Below, one piece after another: positions 1 to 8,655 of a DNA stretch of 64,000 bases. Positions within the stretch are counted from its first letter, which is position 1, and each line of letters starts with the position of its first letter. A program made the position numbers and the translations under genes. Origin of the DNA: Nocardioides sp. cx-173 (lineage in GTDB: Bacteria > Actinomycetota > Actinomycetes > Propionibacteriales > Nocardioidaceae); NCBI RefSeq assembly GCF_021117365.1, contig NZ_CP088262.1, positions 3,598,501-3,662,500 on the forward strand, read 5' to 3'. The notes below the pieces were generated by a model. It had not been told where the DNA came from. It searched no databases and saw nothing but the letters and a program-made list of their open reading frames with translations.

Positions 1-2
1 GC

Positions 3-851
3 ATCGGCGGGTGGGTGCTGCCGTACGCCGGCCGCCTCGGCCGCGACGTCCCCGCGTGGACCTTTGCGGTCCCGGGCGTCACCTCGGTCTCCGTGGACCT
101 GCACAAGTACGGTTACGCGCCCAAGGGGGTCTCGCTCCTGCTGCACGCGACGCCGGCGCTGCGCCGACCGCAGTTCTTCGCCTCCGCCGCGTGGCCGGGC
201 TACACGATGCTCAACTCCACGATGCAGTCGACGCGCTCCGGCGGCCCGACCGCGGGCGCCTGGGCGGTCGTGCAGATGCTCGGGGACGACGGCTACGACA
301 CGCTCGCCCGCGACGCCCTCGAGGCCACCGACCGGATCGCCGACGGGGTGGCGGAGATCCCGGGGCTGCGGCTGCTGGCGCGGCCGGACTCGACGCTGGT
401 CGCGATCGCGACCGACGAGACCTGCGACCCGTTCACGGTCGGCGACGAGATGGGCGCGCGGGAGTGGTACGTCCAGCCCCAGCTCACCTACGGTGACGTC
501 CCCGCCAACCTGCATCTCTCGGTCAGCGCCGCCACCCTCGCCCACGTCGACGACCTCCTCGCCTCGCTCGCGGAGTCGGTGTGCGTCGCCGTGGCCGCCG
601 GTCCGGTGCGGGTCGACCCCGGCGTTCTGGCCTACGTGGCCACGCTGGACCCGGCCTCGATCACCGAGGACGACTTCGACGGCCTGCTCGCCGCCGCGGG
701 CCTGCTGGGCGGAGGCGACGGCGAGGCCCTCGCGCTGCCGCAGCGCAAGGCCGACATCAACGCGCTGCTCGACGCCGCCTCCCCCGCCCTGCGGGAGGCC
801 GTCCTGCTGGCCTTCCTCGACCGCCTGTCGCGACCCTCCCCCGGTGGTTGA
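3..851 (+). CDS. PLP-dependent decarboxylase/lyase, C-terminal part
   Basis: This is the 3' portion of a gene that begins before the window; the frame is open from base 3. It looks like a fold-type I pyridoxal-phosphate enzyme of the glutamate decarboxylase / sphingosine-1-phosphate lyase group, which removes carboxyl groups from amino acids or cleaves related amines. The motif SVDLHKYGYAPKG holds the lysine (codon at 105-107) expected to form the Schiff base with the cofactor, and YAGRLGRDVPAW precedes it as in S1P-lyase-like proteins. The first third of the enzyme, with much of the cofactor site, is missing, so the substrate cannot be named. The stop codon lies inside a dispersed repeat (843-881), so the last residues may derive from that repeat. 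Confidence 0.8.
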   Translation: MGGWVLPYAGRLGRDVPAWTFAVPGVTSVSVDLHKYGYAPKGVSLLLHATPALRRPQFFASAAWPGYTMLNSTMQSTRSGGPTAGAWAVVQMLGDDGYDTLARDALEATDRIADGVAEIPGLRLLARPDSTLVAIATDETCDPFTVGDEMGAREWYVQPQLTYGDVPANLHLSVSAATLAHVDDLLASLAESVCVAVAAGPVRVDPGVLAYVATLDPASITEDDFDGLLAAAGLLGGGDGEALALPQRKADINALLDAASPALREAVLLAFLDRLSRPSPGG

Positions 852-881
852 GGAGGGACGAAGTCCCGTCTCGAAACCCTC
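843..881. repeat. Small dispersed palindromic repeat at convergent 3' ends
   Basis: An imperfect inverted repeat with the core GGGACGAAGTCCC, flanked by GGTTGAG on the left and CTCGAAACC on the right. It covers the stop codon of the upstream plus-strand gene (849-851) and reaches the stop codon of the convergent minus-strand gene (880-882). From memory, elements of this GGTTGAGGAG...CTCGAAACC type are common between genes in Nocardioides and other high-GC actinobacteria; this was not checked by search. As RNA it would form a hairpin in both directions and could serve as a bidirectional terminator. Confidence 0.6.
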
Positions 882-1161
882 AGGCCACCAGGTCGGCGTA
901 GGCCGGGTGGCGCTCGATGTAGCTCTTCACGAACGCACAGGTCGGGGTCACGCGCAGGCCGCGGTCGCGGGCCTCGTCGAGGGCGTGCTTGACCAGGTTG
1001 CCGCCGACGCCCTTGCCTTCGAACTCGTCGCGCACCACGGTGTGGGTGAAGTCGATGCCGCCGTCGGTGAGCTCGTACTCCGCGAAGCCGGCGAGCTTGC
1101 CGTCGTAGGTGATCTCGAAGCGCTGGCGCTCGGGGTTGTCGGTGACGTGAGTGGCAGCCAT
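880..1161 (-). CDS. Small GNAT-family N-acetyltransferase (COG2388 type)
   Basis: A 93-residue single-domain acetyltransferase of the short GCN5-related group (YjdJ/COG2388). The acetyl-CoA binding loop is seen in [17 protein letters not shown], followed by the C-terminal block with a conserved cysteine and tyrosine ([16 protein letters not shown]) that marks this subfamily. The start at 1161 gives MAATHVTDN and matches the normal family length; the longer open frame to 1281 would run under the divergently transcribed glycosylase gene and is not needed. The substrate is unknown for nearly all members. It is convergent with the preceding PLP enzyme and divergent from the glycosylase, so probably transcribed alone. 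Confidence 0.8.
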   Translation of the reverse strand: MAATHVTDNPERQRFEITYDGKLAGFAEYELTDGGIDFTHTVVRDEFEGKGVGGNLVKHALDEARDRGLRVTPTCAFVKSYIERHPAYADLVA

Positions 1162-1243
1162 GGCCCCCAACCTACGGCGGATCACCCAGCGGGGAGGGCG
1201 ACCTTCCCGCCGCGGCGCTGAGGTGTCGTCCACAATAGGCCGC

Positions 1244-1936
1244 ATGAGCGCGCTCGAGAGCCTCGTGGACAAGGGCCTCATGGCCGCGGACTGGGCCGAG
1301 GCGCTGGCCCCGGTCGACGACCGGATCGCCCGGATGGGCGCCTTCCTGCGCGAGGAGGTCGCGGCGGGGCGGGGCTACCTGCCGGCCGGCGACCACGTCT
1401 TCCGCGCGTTCCAGCGCCCGCTCGCCGACGTACGCGTCCTCGTCGTCGGCCAGGACCCCTACCCCACGCCGGGCCACCCGATCGGGCTGAGCTTCGCGGT
1501 CGACGCACAGGTACGGCCGGTGCCACGCAGCCTGGCCAACATCTACCGCGAGCTGGCCACCGACGTCGGGGTCACCGCACCGGCGCACGGCGACCTCACC
1601 GCCTGGGCGGACCGGGGGGTCATGCTCCTCAACCGCGTCCTCACCGTCCGGCCCGGCGAGTCCGCCGCCCACCGCGGCCGCGGCTGGGAGGAGGTCACCG
1701 AGTGCGCCATCCGGGCGCTGTCGCGTCGTGGCGGTCCCTGCGCGGCGATCCTGTGGGGCCGCGACGCGCAGTCCCTCAAGCCGTTGCTGGCGCCCGTGCC
1801 GTGGGTGGAGTCGGTGCACCCCTCGCCGCTCTCGGCCAGCCGGGGGTTCTTCGGCTCGCGCCCCTTCAGCAGGGTCAACCGGCTGCTGACCGACCAGGGC
1901 GGCGAGCCGCTCGACTGGAACCTCCCCGGGGAATAA
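1244..1936 (+). CDS. ung: Uracil-DNA glycosylase, family 1
   Basis: A 230-residue enzyme that removes uracil from DNA as the first step of base-excision repair. The water-activating motif [16 protein letters not shown] is at about residues 69-84, with Asp71 as the expected catalytic base, and the minor-groove/uracil-binding motif HPSPLS is at about 192-197, followed by the conserved [11 protein letters not shown]. Length is typical for Ung. The ATG at 1244 ([11 protein letters not shown]) was chosen because the longer frame from 1151 overlaps the divergent GNAT gene and has only low-complexity basic sequence upstream. It stands alone, 28 bases before the dioxygenase gene. Confidence 0.95.
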   Translation: MSALESLVDKGLMAADWAEALAPVDDRIARMGAFLREEVAAGRGYLPAGDHVFRAFQRPLADVRVLVVGQDPYPTPGHPIGLSFAVDAQVRPVPRSLANIYRELATDVGVTAPAHGDLTAWADRGVMLLNRVLTVRPGESAAHRGRGWEEVTECAIRALSRRGGPCAAILWGRDAQSLKPLLAPVPWVESVHPSPLSASRGFFGSRPFSRVNRLLTDQGGEPLDWNLPGE

Positions 1937-1964
1937 AGTTGAAACATCAACCATTGAGACAGGC

Positions 1965-2741
1965 ATGAACGACTCCCGGATGCCCGCCCTCTACCTCGGC
2001 CACGGAGCACCCCCGCTCCTCGACGACCCGGTCTGGTCCGGTCAGCTGGCCGCCCTGGCGCGCGACCTCCCGCGCCCCCGGGCAATCCTCATCGTCAGCG
2101 CCCACTGGGAGTCGGCGCCGGTGAGCCTCAGCGCCAACGGGGCGCCGCTCGTCTACGACTTCGGCGGCTTCGACGCGAAGTACTACCGGATGACGTACGA
2201 GACCCCCGACGCCACCGCGCTCGCGCAGCGCGTCGCCGCGATGATGCCGGCCGGCGAGCCGGTCCACCAGCACACCTCGCGCGGGCTCGACCACGGCGCC
2301 TGGGTGCCGCTGCGAATCATGTACCCCGAGGCCGACATCCCGGTCCTGCAGATGTCCCTGCCGACCCAGGACCCGACGCGGCTCCTGGCGCTGGGCGAGC
2401 GCCTGCGCCCGCTCCGCGACGAGGGCGTGCTGATCATCGGCAGCGGCTTCCTGACCCACGGGCTGCCGTTCCTCACGGAGTTCCGCATCAACGCGGCAGC
2501 CCCCGGCTGGTCACAGGACTTCGACGCCTGGGCCGGCGAGGCGATGGCCCGCGGCGACGTGGACGCCCTGGCCAACTACCGCGCCGAGGCGCCCGGCATG
2601 CCCTACGCCCACCCCACCGTCGAGCACTACACGCCGCTGTTCGTCACCCTCGGCGCCGCCACCACCGCCGACGACCCGGGCATCCAGGTCATCGACGGGT
2701 TCTGGATGGGTCTGTCCAAGCGCTCTCTCCAGGTGGCGTGA
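1965..2741 (+). CDS. Class III extradiol ring-cleavage dioxygenase, DODA/YgiD type
   Basis: A 258-residue member of the 4,5-DOPA dioxygenase family (LigB superfamily), non-haem metal enzymes that open catechol rings. Histidines of the metal site and active site are visible in YLGHGAPPLL near the N-terminus, SAHWES at about residue 46, LDHGAWVPLRIMYP at about 107, and HPTVEHYTPLFVTLG near the C-terminus. E. coli YgiD has the same layout and size. The physiological substrate is unknown for most bacterial members. The gene starts 28 bases after ung and could share its transcript, though no functional link is apparent. Confidence 0.88.
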   Translation: MNDSRMPALYLGHGAPPLLDDPVWSGQLAALARDLPRPRAILIVSAHWESAPVSLSANGAPLVYDFGGFDAKYYRMTYETPDATALAQRVAAMMPAGEPVHQHTSRGLDHGAWVPLRIMYPEADIPVLQMSLPTQDPTRLLALGERLRPLRDEGVLIIGSGFLTHGLPFLTEFRINAAAPGWSQDFDAWAGEAMARGDVDALANYRAEAPGMPYAHPTVEHYTPLFVTLGAATTADDPGIQVIDGFWMGLSKRSLQVA

Positions 2742-2769
2742 CGCCCCAGACCCGGGACCGGCCCGGCCC

Positions 2770-3732
2770 TCACCCCAGCCCGGTCGCCTCATCCAGCTCG
2801 ACCAGATCCGCCTCGGAGGGCACCCAGCGCAAGGCGGCGGCGTTGAGGCGGACCTGGTCGCCGGAGGTGGCGCCGGCGATCACCGAGGAGACGGCGGGCT
2901 GGGCGGCGAGGCCCGCGATGGCCACGTCGAGCAGCGACAGGTCGCGAGCCTCGGCGTAGGCCGTCACGGCCTCGATCCGGTCCCAGTCGGCCTCGGCCAG
3001 CCACTGTGCGCGGGCGGGGTCGAGGTCGGCCCGGGAGCCGGCGGGTGCGGACTGGCCGCGCCGGTACTTGCCGGTCAGCAGCCCGTACTCCAGCGGGAAG
3101 AACGGCAAGATCCCGAGGCCGAAGTGCTCGCACGCCGGGACCACCTCCTCCTCGATGCTCCGGTCGAGCAGCGAGTAGCGGTTCTGCACGGAGACGAAGC
3201 GCTCGAGCCCGGCGGAGCGGGACGTCCAGTCGGCGTCGGCGACCTGCCAGGCGTCGAGGTTGGAGCACCCGAGGTAGCCGATCTTGCCCTCGTGGACCAG
3301 GTCGGTGAGGACCGTCAGCGTCTCCTCGATCGGCGTGACCTCGTCGGGGACGTGCAGCTGGTAGAGGTCGATGTGGTCGAATCGCAGCCGCCGCAGCGAG
3401 CCCTCGACCGCGCGCCGCACGTAGCGACGCGACGCGCGGGCACCGTGGTCCTCCCCGTACTCGCCGCGCATGTCCATGCCGAACTTGGTGGCCACGACGA
3501 AGTGGTCGCGCTGCCCGGCGAGCGCCTCCCCGAGCAGCGACTCGCTGCCCCCCGGCGGGTCGCCGTAGGTGTCGGCGGTGTCGAGCAGCGTGATCCCGGT
3601 GTCGCGGGCAGCGGCCAGGATGTCGCGTACGCCGGCCAGCTCGACGCGCCTGCTGAAGGCGTTGCAGCCGATGCCGACCGCACTCACCATCAGCCCGGAG
3701 TCGCCCAGGGGTCGGTACTCCATCTCACTCAC
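2770..3732 (-). CDS. Aldo/keto reductase
   Basis: A 320-residue NADPH-dependent reductase of the aldo/keto reductase TIM-barrel family. The catalytic tetrad is visible in LLDTADTYGD (Asp and Tyr), VVATKFGMDM (Lys) and IDLYQLHVPD (His). The C-terminal loop VIAGATSGDQVRLNAAAL is the coenzyme-phosphate binding region. It most resembles the YhdN/YajO-like general stress AKRs; the substrate is not predictable. Translation may begin at the GTG at 3732, overlapping the upstream gene by 8 bases, or at the ATG at 3723 just after that gene's stop; either way it looks translationally coupled to the glutamate-synthase-like gene. Confidence 0.88.
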   Translation of the reverse strand: MSEMEYRPLGDSGLMVSAVGIGCNAFSRRVELAGVRDILAAARDTGITLLDTADTYGDPPGGSESLLGEALAGQRDHFVVATKFGMDMRGEYGEDHGARASRRYVRRAVEGSLRRLRFDHIDLYQLHVPDEVTPIEETLTVLTDLVHEGKIGYLGCSNLDAWQVADADWTSRSAGLERFVSVQNRYSLLDRSIEEEVVPACEHFGLGILPFFPLEYGLLTGKYRRGQSAPAGSRADLDPARAQWLAEADWDRIEAVTAYAEARDLSLLDVAIAGLAAQPAVSSVIAGATSGDQVRLNAAALRWVPSEADLVELDEATGLG

Positions 3733-5302
3733 GGCCCGAGCCTACGGAGACGTCGCCGGTCGGGCGCGACTCCGAGCCGGGCACCGCCATCAGCGTGCGC
3801 ACGTCCTCCTGCAGGCGCGGCCCGAGCTCGCCCCAGCCTGGCCCGTAGCCGTAGAGCTCGCGCAGCGAGATCCGAGAGCGGGTGCCGTCGAGGAGGTCGA
3901 CGTCGTCGGGGCCGATGAGGCCCGGGTGCACGACGCCGATGGCCTCGCTGACCTTGACCAGGTCCCGGCGCAGCGAGGTGAGGTAGTTGGCCGTCCGCAC
4001 CGCCTTCAGGGTCGGGTCGAGGCCGCGTTGCAGCCAGGCGTTCTGGGTCGCGACGCCGGTCGGGCAGTGGTCGGTGTGGCACTTCTGGGCCTGGATGCAG
4101 CCGATCGCCAGCATCGCCTCGCGCCCCACCTGGACCAGGTCGGCGCCGAGCGCGAACGCCACCGCCGCGTTCTCCGGCAGACCCAGCTTGCCGCCGCCGA
4201 TGAAGGTGACGTCGTCAGTCAGGCCGGCCGCGGCGAAGCGCCGGTAGACCTCGCTGAACGCGACCCGGAAGGGGTAGGCCACGGAGTCTGCGAACACCAT
4301 CGGAGCCGCGCCGGTGCCGCCCTCGCCGCCGTCGATGTTGACGAAGTCGACGCCCCGCTGGCCGCCCACCATCTCCTCGACGAGGCGGTCCCAGAAGTCG
4401 AGGTTGCCGACCGCGGACTTGATCCCCACGGGCAGCCCGGTCTCGGCCGCGACCAGCTCGACGAAGTCGAGCATCGAGTCGACGTCGTGGAAGACCTGGT
4501 GCCGGCTCGGCGAGGCGCAGTCCACGCCCGCCTTGATCCCGCGGATCTCCGCGATCTCGTCGCTCACCTTGGCTGCGGGCAGCATGCCGCCCAGGCCGGG
4601 CTTGGCGCCCTGCGACAGCTTGATCTCGATCGCGCGCACCGGCGCCCCGGCCACCAGGTCCTTGAGCCGGGCCAGGTCGAAGCGCCCGTTCTCGTCGCGG
4701 CACCCGAAGTACGACGTACCGATCTGGAACACCAGCTCACCGCCGTTGCGGTGGTACGGCGAGAGCCCGCCCTCGCCGGTGTTCTGCAGGCAGCCGGCCA
4801 GCTCGGCGCCCCGGTTGAGCGCCTCGATCGCGTTGGCCGAGAGCGAGCCGAAGCTCATCCCCGAGATGTTGACGACCGACCCGGGCCGGAAGGCGTGGGC
4901 GCGGCCGCGGGCGGCGCCGAGGACCTTCGCGGCGGGCACCGGGACGCCCTCCTCGGCGTGCCGCCCGGTGGCGGCGCCGGGCCCGGTGAACGTGCGGTGC
5001 TTGATGATCGGGTAGCCCACGACGTTCTCGACGTCGTTGTCGGTGCCGAAGCCGAAGTAGGCGTTCTCCAGCTTCGAGGAGGCGTAGACCCAGCGCCGCT
5101 GGTCGCGACTGAAGGGCCGCTCCTCGTCGTTCGACGTGACGATGTACTGGCGCAGCTCGGGGCCGAACCGCTCCAGCTGGAAGCGCAGGTGCCCGATCAC
5201 CGGGAAGGTGCGCAGGATCGCGTGCTTGCGCTGGGTGAGGTCGTGTGCGGCCACGGCGCCGAGCGCGGCGGCGCCCAGCGCGGCCGCCCGAGTGAGCTTC
5301 AT
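3725..5302 (-). CDS. FMN-binding glutamate-synthase-like protein (GltB2 domain)
   Basis: A 525-residue protein with a short N-terminal hydrophobic segment (about residues 5-20) and then a full glutamate synthase central/FMN domain. Landmarks are MSFGSLSANAIEALNRGA, IEIKLSQGAKPGLGGMLP, VDFVNIDGGEGGTGAAP, and the cysteine cluster CIQAQKCHTDHCPTGVATQ that binds the 3Fe-4S centre in glutamate synthases. The glutamine amidotransferase domain is absent, as in the stand-alone GltB2-like family whose physiological reaction is uncertain. The N-terminal segment suggests membrane association. The stop overlaps the start of the aldo/keto reductase, making a two-gene operon. Confidence 0.85.
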   Translation of the reverse strand: MKLTRAAALGAAALGAVAAHDLTQRKHAILRTFPVIGHLRFQLERFGPELRQYIVTSNDEERPFSRDQRRWVYASSKLENAYFGFGTDNDVENVVGYPIIKHRTFTGPGAATGRHAEEGVPVPAAKVLGAARGRAHAFRPGSVVNISGMSFGSLSANAIEALNRGAELAGCLQNTGEGGLSPYHRNGGELVFQIGTSYFGCRDENGRFDLARLKDLVAGAPVRAIEIKLSQGAKPGLGGMLPAAKVSDEIAEIRGIKAGVDCASPSRHQVFHDVDSMLDFVELVAAETGLPVGIKSAVGNLDFWDRLVEEMVGGQRGVDFVNIDGGEGGTGAAPMVFADSVAYPFRVAFSEVYRRFAAAGLTDDVTFIGGGKLGLPENAAVAFALGADLVQVGREAMLAIGCIQAQKCHTDHCPTGVATQNAWLQRGLDPTLKAVRTANYLTSLRRDLVKVSEAIGVVHPGLIGPDDVDLLDGTRSRISLRELYGYGPGWGELGPRLQEDVRTLMAVPGSESRPTGDVSVGSGRE

Positions 5303-5356
5303 ACCCCTAGAGGTACCCGCAAACCCGCCCGACCGACAGGGCCGGGGGTCAGCAGG

Positions 5357-6916
5357 TCAGCGGATGCGGGTCCGACGCATCATCCGGAGCCCGGACAGCA
5401 TCCCCTTGACGTACGCGTCGTAGTCCTGGCCGGGGCGCGCGCCCATGACCTGCTTCTTGAGGACCGCCAGGTTCTGCACGTCGGTGTACTTGGTCAGGCC
5501 CTGGTCGCCGTGGCGGGCGCCGACGCCGGACTGCTTGACGCCTCCCGACGGCGTCCCCTTCGACGCGAACGCCGTGGCGAGGATGTCGTTGATGTTGACG
5601 TTGCCCGACTCAATGCGCCGGGCGACGGACTCGGCGCGCTTGAGGTCACCGCCCCACACCGAGGCGTTGAGGCCGTACTCGGTGTCGTTGGCGAGCTCGA
5701 CGGCCTCCTCGACCGTGCGATAGCGGTGCAGGGCCACGACCGGGCCGAAGGTCTCGGTGGAGCCGGCCAGCATGTCCTGGGTGACGCCCTCGAGGATCGT
5801 CGGCTCGAAGAACGCCGGGCCGAGGTCGGGGCGCGCCCTGCCACCCGTCACGAGGGTGGCGCCCTTGGCGAGCGCGTCCGCCACGTGCGCCTGGACCCGC
5901 TCCTTGTGCTCGGGCGAGACCAGCGAGCCCATCTCGGGCTCGAAGTCGTACGACGCCGCCACTTTCAGCGACTGCGCCGCGGCGGTGAACCGCGCCTTGA
6001 ACTCGTCGTAGTGCGACTCGGGCAGGTAGATCCGCTCGATGTGCATGCAGATCTGACCGGTGTTGCCGAAGACGCCGAACACCGCACCCTGGACCGCCTC
6101 GTCCAGGTCGGCGTCGTCGAGGACGATCATGGGGTTCTTGCCCCCGAGCTCGAGGCAGCACCCGATCAGGTTGCGGCCGGCGCGCTCCCCGATGACCCGC
6201 CCGGTGGCGGTGGAGCCGGTGAACATCACGTAGTTGGCGTGGTCGATCAGCGTCGGCCCGACGTCCGGGCCCTCTCCGCACACCACCTGGAACAGGCCCT
6301 TCGGGAGCCCCGCCTCCTCGAGCATCTGGATGCCGAAGAGCGGCGACAGCGCGGTCTTGTTGTCGGGCTTGAGGACCACGCCGTTGCCGGCCATGAGGGC
6401 GGTGATCGCGTCGGACATCCCGGTGGCGAAGGGGAAGTTCCACGGCGCGATGACGCCCACGACGCCCTTGGGCTGGCGGATCTCGGTGGAGGTGGTGAGG
6501 AACGGGACCGGGCCGCCGCGCTTGACCGGCGCGAGCAGCCGGGCAGCGCGCTTGAGGTAGTGGCTCATCACCATCGGCGGGTCGCAGCTCTCCTCGATCG
6601 CCATGCGCCGGTTCTTGCCGCTCTCGACCTGGATCAGGTCGGTGGTGGTGACCGCGTTGTCGACGAAGATCCGGTGCGCGCGGTCGAAGACCGCGAGCCG
6701 CCTCTTCAGCGGCCAGGACGCCCACTCGTGCTGCGCGGCGCGTGCCGCCGCGAACGCCGACTCGATGTCGGGCGGGGTCGACTGCGGCAGCTCGACCAGC
6801 ACCTCGCCGGTGTAGACCTCGGTGAGCTTCCAGGTGCCGCCGCTGGTGGACGGGACTCGGGAGACGAGTCGCTGGAGGAAGGCGTCGGTGACCGACGCCG
6901 GGCGCTGCAGGGTCAT
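5357..6916 (-). CDS. NAD(P)-dependent succinate-semialdehyde-type aldehyde dehydrogenase
   Basis: A 519-residue aldehyde dehydrogenase closest in layout to the GabD2-type succinic semialdehyde dehydrogenases of actinobacteria. Signature elements are the cofactor loop VIAPWNFPF, the FTGSTATGR turn, the general-base glutamate in CLELGGKNP, and the nucleophilic cysteine in FGNTGQICMHIERIYLP. The exact aldehyde cannot be settled from sequence. The ATG at 6916 lies 1 base after the stop of the GMC oxidoreductase gene and has an AAGGGG ribosome-binding site inside that gene's end, so the two enzymes form an operon that would oxidise an alcohol to an aldehyde and then to an acid. Confidence 0.88.
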   Translation of the reverse strand: MTLQRPASVTDAFLQRLVSRVPSTSGGTWKLTEVYTGEVLVELPQSTPPDIESAFAAARAAQHEWASWPLKRRLAVFDRAHRIFVDNAVTTTDLIQVESGKNRRMAIEESCDPPMVMSHYLKRAARLLAPVKRGGPVPFLTTSTEIRQPKGVVGVIAPWNFPFATGMSDAITALMAGNGVVLKPDNKTALSPLFGIQMLEEAGLPKGLFQVVCGEGPDVGPTLIDHANYVMFTGSTATGRVIGERAGRNLIGCCLELGGKNPMIVLDDADLDEAVQGAVFGVFGNTGQICMHIERIYLPESHYDEFKARFTAAAQSLKVAASYDFEPEMGSLVSPEHKERVQAHVADALAKGATLVTGGRARPDLGPAFFEPTILEGVTQDMLAGSTETFGPVVALHRYRTVEEAVELANDTEYGLNASVWGGDLKRAESVARRIESGNVNINDILATAFASKGTPSGGVKQSGVGARHGDQGLTKYTDVQNLAVLKKQVMGARPGQDYDAYVKGMLSGLRMMRRTRIR

Positions 6917-6917
6917 G

Positions 6918-8561
6918 TCATGCCCCTTGGGATCCGGTGCTGCCGAGGACGAGGTCGGCGCCGCGCTCGCCGATCATGATCGCGGGCGCGTTGGTGTTGC
7001 CGCCGGTGATGGACGGCATGATCGAGGCGTCGCACACGCGCAGCCCCTCGACGCCGCGGACCTTGAGGTCGGGGCCGACCACCGCCAGCTCGTCGACGCC
7101 CATGCGACAGGTGCCGACGCCGTGGTAGACCGAGGTCGCCCGGTTGAGGATCGCGTCGCGCAGCTCCTGGCCCTTGAGGCTGGCCCCGGGGTGGATCTCC
7201 TCCTTGACCGCGCCGCCGAACGCCGCGCCACCCATGATCTCGCGCACCATCTCCGAGCCCTCGGCGAGGACCTCGAGGTCGGCCGGGTCCGCGAGGTACT
7301 GGAAGTCGATCAGCGGAGCGGCCGTCGGGTCGGACGAGGCCAGGCGCAGGGTGCCCCGGCTCTTGGGGTAGATCAGCGTGGCCAGCAGCGTCAGCGACGT
7401 ACGCGGGTCCACCTTGTGCTGGATCGGCTCGTCCTGGTTGGGCGAGACGTAGGACCAGGGCAGCAGGTGCAGCTGCAGGTCGGGTACGTCGGTCGCCTGC
7501 GAGGTCCGCAGGAACGCGACCGACTCGAAGACCGAGTTGGCGAGGAACGTCCTGCCCGGACGCAGCGCCTCCCGGGCCACGCCCCTGGCGAAGAAGAACG
7601 CGTTGCCGCGCATCTTCGACGTGGTCGTGTGGAAGGTCAGCGCGTGGAACATGTGGTCGTGCAGGTTGTCGCCGACCGGGAGGTCCGCGACGACCTCGAT
7701 GCCCTGGTCGATGAGGTGCTGGGCATGGCCGACGCCCGAGAGCATCAGCAGCTGTGCCGACCCGACGAAGCCGGCCGAGAGGATGACCTCCTTGCCGGCG
7801 CGCACCGTACGGCGAGAGCCGTCCTTGTCGGTCACCTCGACGCCGGTGGCGCGGCCGCCCTCGATGGCGACCCGGGTGACCAGGACCTCCGACTGCAGCT
7901 GCAGCGAGGGCACGTCGAGGTGGTGGAGGTAGCCGCGCGAGGCGCTGTAGCGCAGCCCGTGAGCGGCGTTCTGCTGCATCCGGCTGACGCCCTCCTGCGA
8001 CTCCGCGTTGTAGTCGTCGAGGATCTTCACGCCCAGCGCGTCCGAGGTGGCCTGGATGAACTGCAGCGTGCCCTCCTGGGGCACCTTGTTGCGGGTGACC
8101 TTGATCGGCCCGCCGGCGCCGCGGTACCGGTTGGGGCCGTCCTCGAAGTCCTCCAGGCGCCGGTAGGCGTCGTTGACCTCGTCGGCCGACCAGCCGGTGT
8201 TGCCCTCGGCGGCCCAGGAGTCGTAGTTGGCGCGATTGCCGCGGACGTAGACCATGCCGTTGATCGAGCTGGAGCCGCCGACCACCTTGCCGCGCGGCAC
8301 CGGCATCTTGCGGTCGAGGATGTGCTTCTGCGGCGTGGAGTAGTAGCCCCAGTCGACGCGGGCCTTGATCTGCGGCACCGAGTGCATCGGCCCGATCATC
8401 CCGGGCTTCTTGACGAGGTACTGCTCGTCGCTCTTGCCGGCCTCGAGGACGATCACGCTGGCGCCCGACTGGGCGAGGCGACCGGCGATGGCAGCCCCGG
8501 AGCTGCCGGAGCCGACGACCACGTAGTCGGCCTCGTTGCGATAGGGGGCGGCCTTGCCCAT
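6918..8561 (-). CDS. FAD-dependent GMC-family alcohol oxidoreductase
   Basis: A 547-residue glucose-methanol-choline oxidoreductase, related to choline dehydrogenase and polyethylene-glycol or alkyl-alcohol dehydrogenases. The N-terminal FAD fold shows VVVGSGSSGAAIAGRL and VIVLEAG; the two PROSITE-like GMC signatures appear as PRGKVVGGSSSINGMVYVRG and SAGFVGSAQLLMLSGVG. The catalytic histidine region is SVYHGVGTCRMG, and the C-terminal substrate-domain end is ITGGNTNAPAIMIGERGADL. The start at 8561 (MGKAAPYRN) follows a GAGGA site; the GTG at 8576 is less well placed. It is the first gene of an operon with the aldehyde dehydrogenase, which suggests stepwise oxidation of an alcohol. Confidence 0.88.
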   Translation of the reverse strand: MGKAAPYRNEADYVVVGSGSSGAAIAGRLAQSGASVIVLEAGKSDEQYLVKKPGMIGPMHSVPQIKARVDWGYYSTPQKHILDRKMPVPRGKVVGGSSSINGMVYVRGNRANYDSWAAEGNTGWSADEVNDAYRRLEDFEDGPNRYRGAGGPIKVTRNKVPQEGTLQFIQATSDALGVKILDDYNAESQEGVSRMQQNAAHGLRYSASRGYLHHLDVPSLQLQSEVLVTRVAIEGGRATGVEVTDKDGSRRTVRAGKEVILSAGFVGSAQLLMLSGVGHAQHLIDQGIEVVADLPVGDNLHDHMFHALTFHTTTSKMRGNAFFFARGVAREALRPGRTFLANSVFESVAFLRTSQATDVPDLQLHLLPWSYVSPNQDEPIQHKVDPRTSLTLLATLIYPKSRGTLRLASSDPTAAPLIDFQYLADPADLEVLAEGSEMVREIMGGAAFGGAVKEEIHPGASLKGQELRDAILNRATSVYHGVGTCRMGVDELAVVGPDLKVRGVEGLRVCDASIMPSITGGNTNAPAIMIGERGADLVLGSTGSQGA

Positions 8562-8655
8562 GGGTGAGTTCCTCACGTCGGTCGGGTGCTGCCGGCCGCA
8601 ACTGTAACGCGTTCTAGTTTGCTCCGTACAGGCCTCGGACGGGAGACTCAGCGCC

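Noticed and set aside
3569..6979. A 1136-residue plus-strand open frame
   Set aside because: It is antisense to the GltB-like protein and aldehyde dehydrogenase, both with complete family motifs. The product has no recognisable domain.
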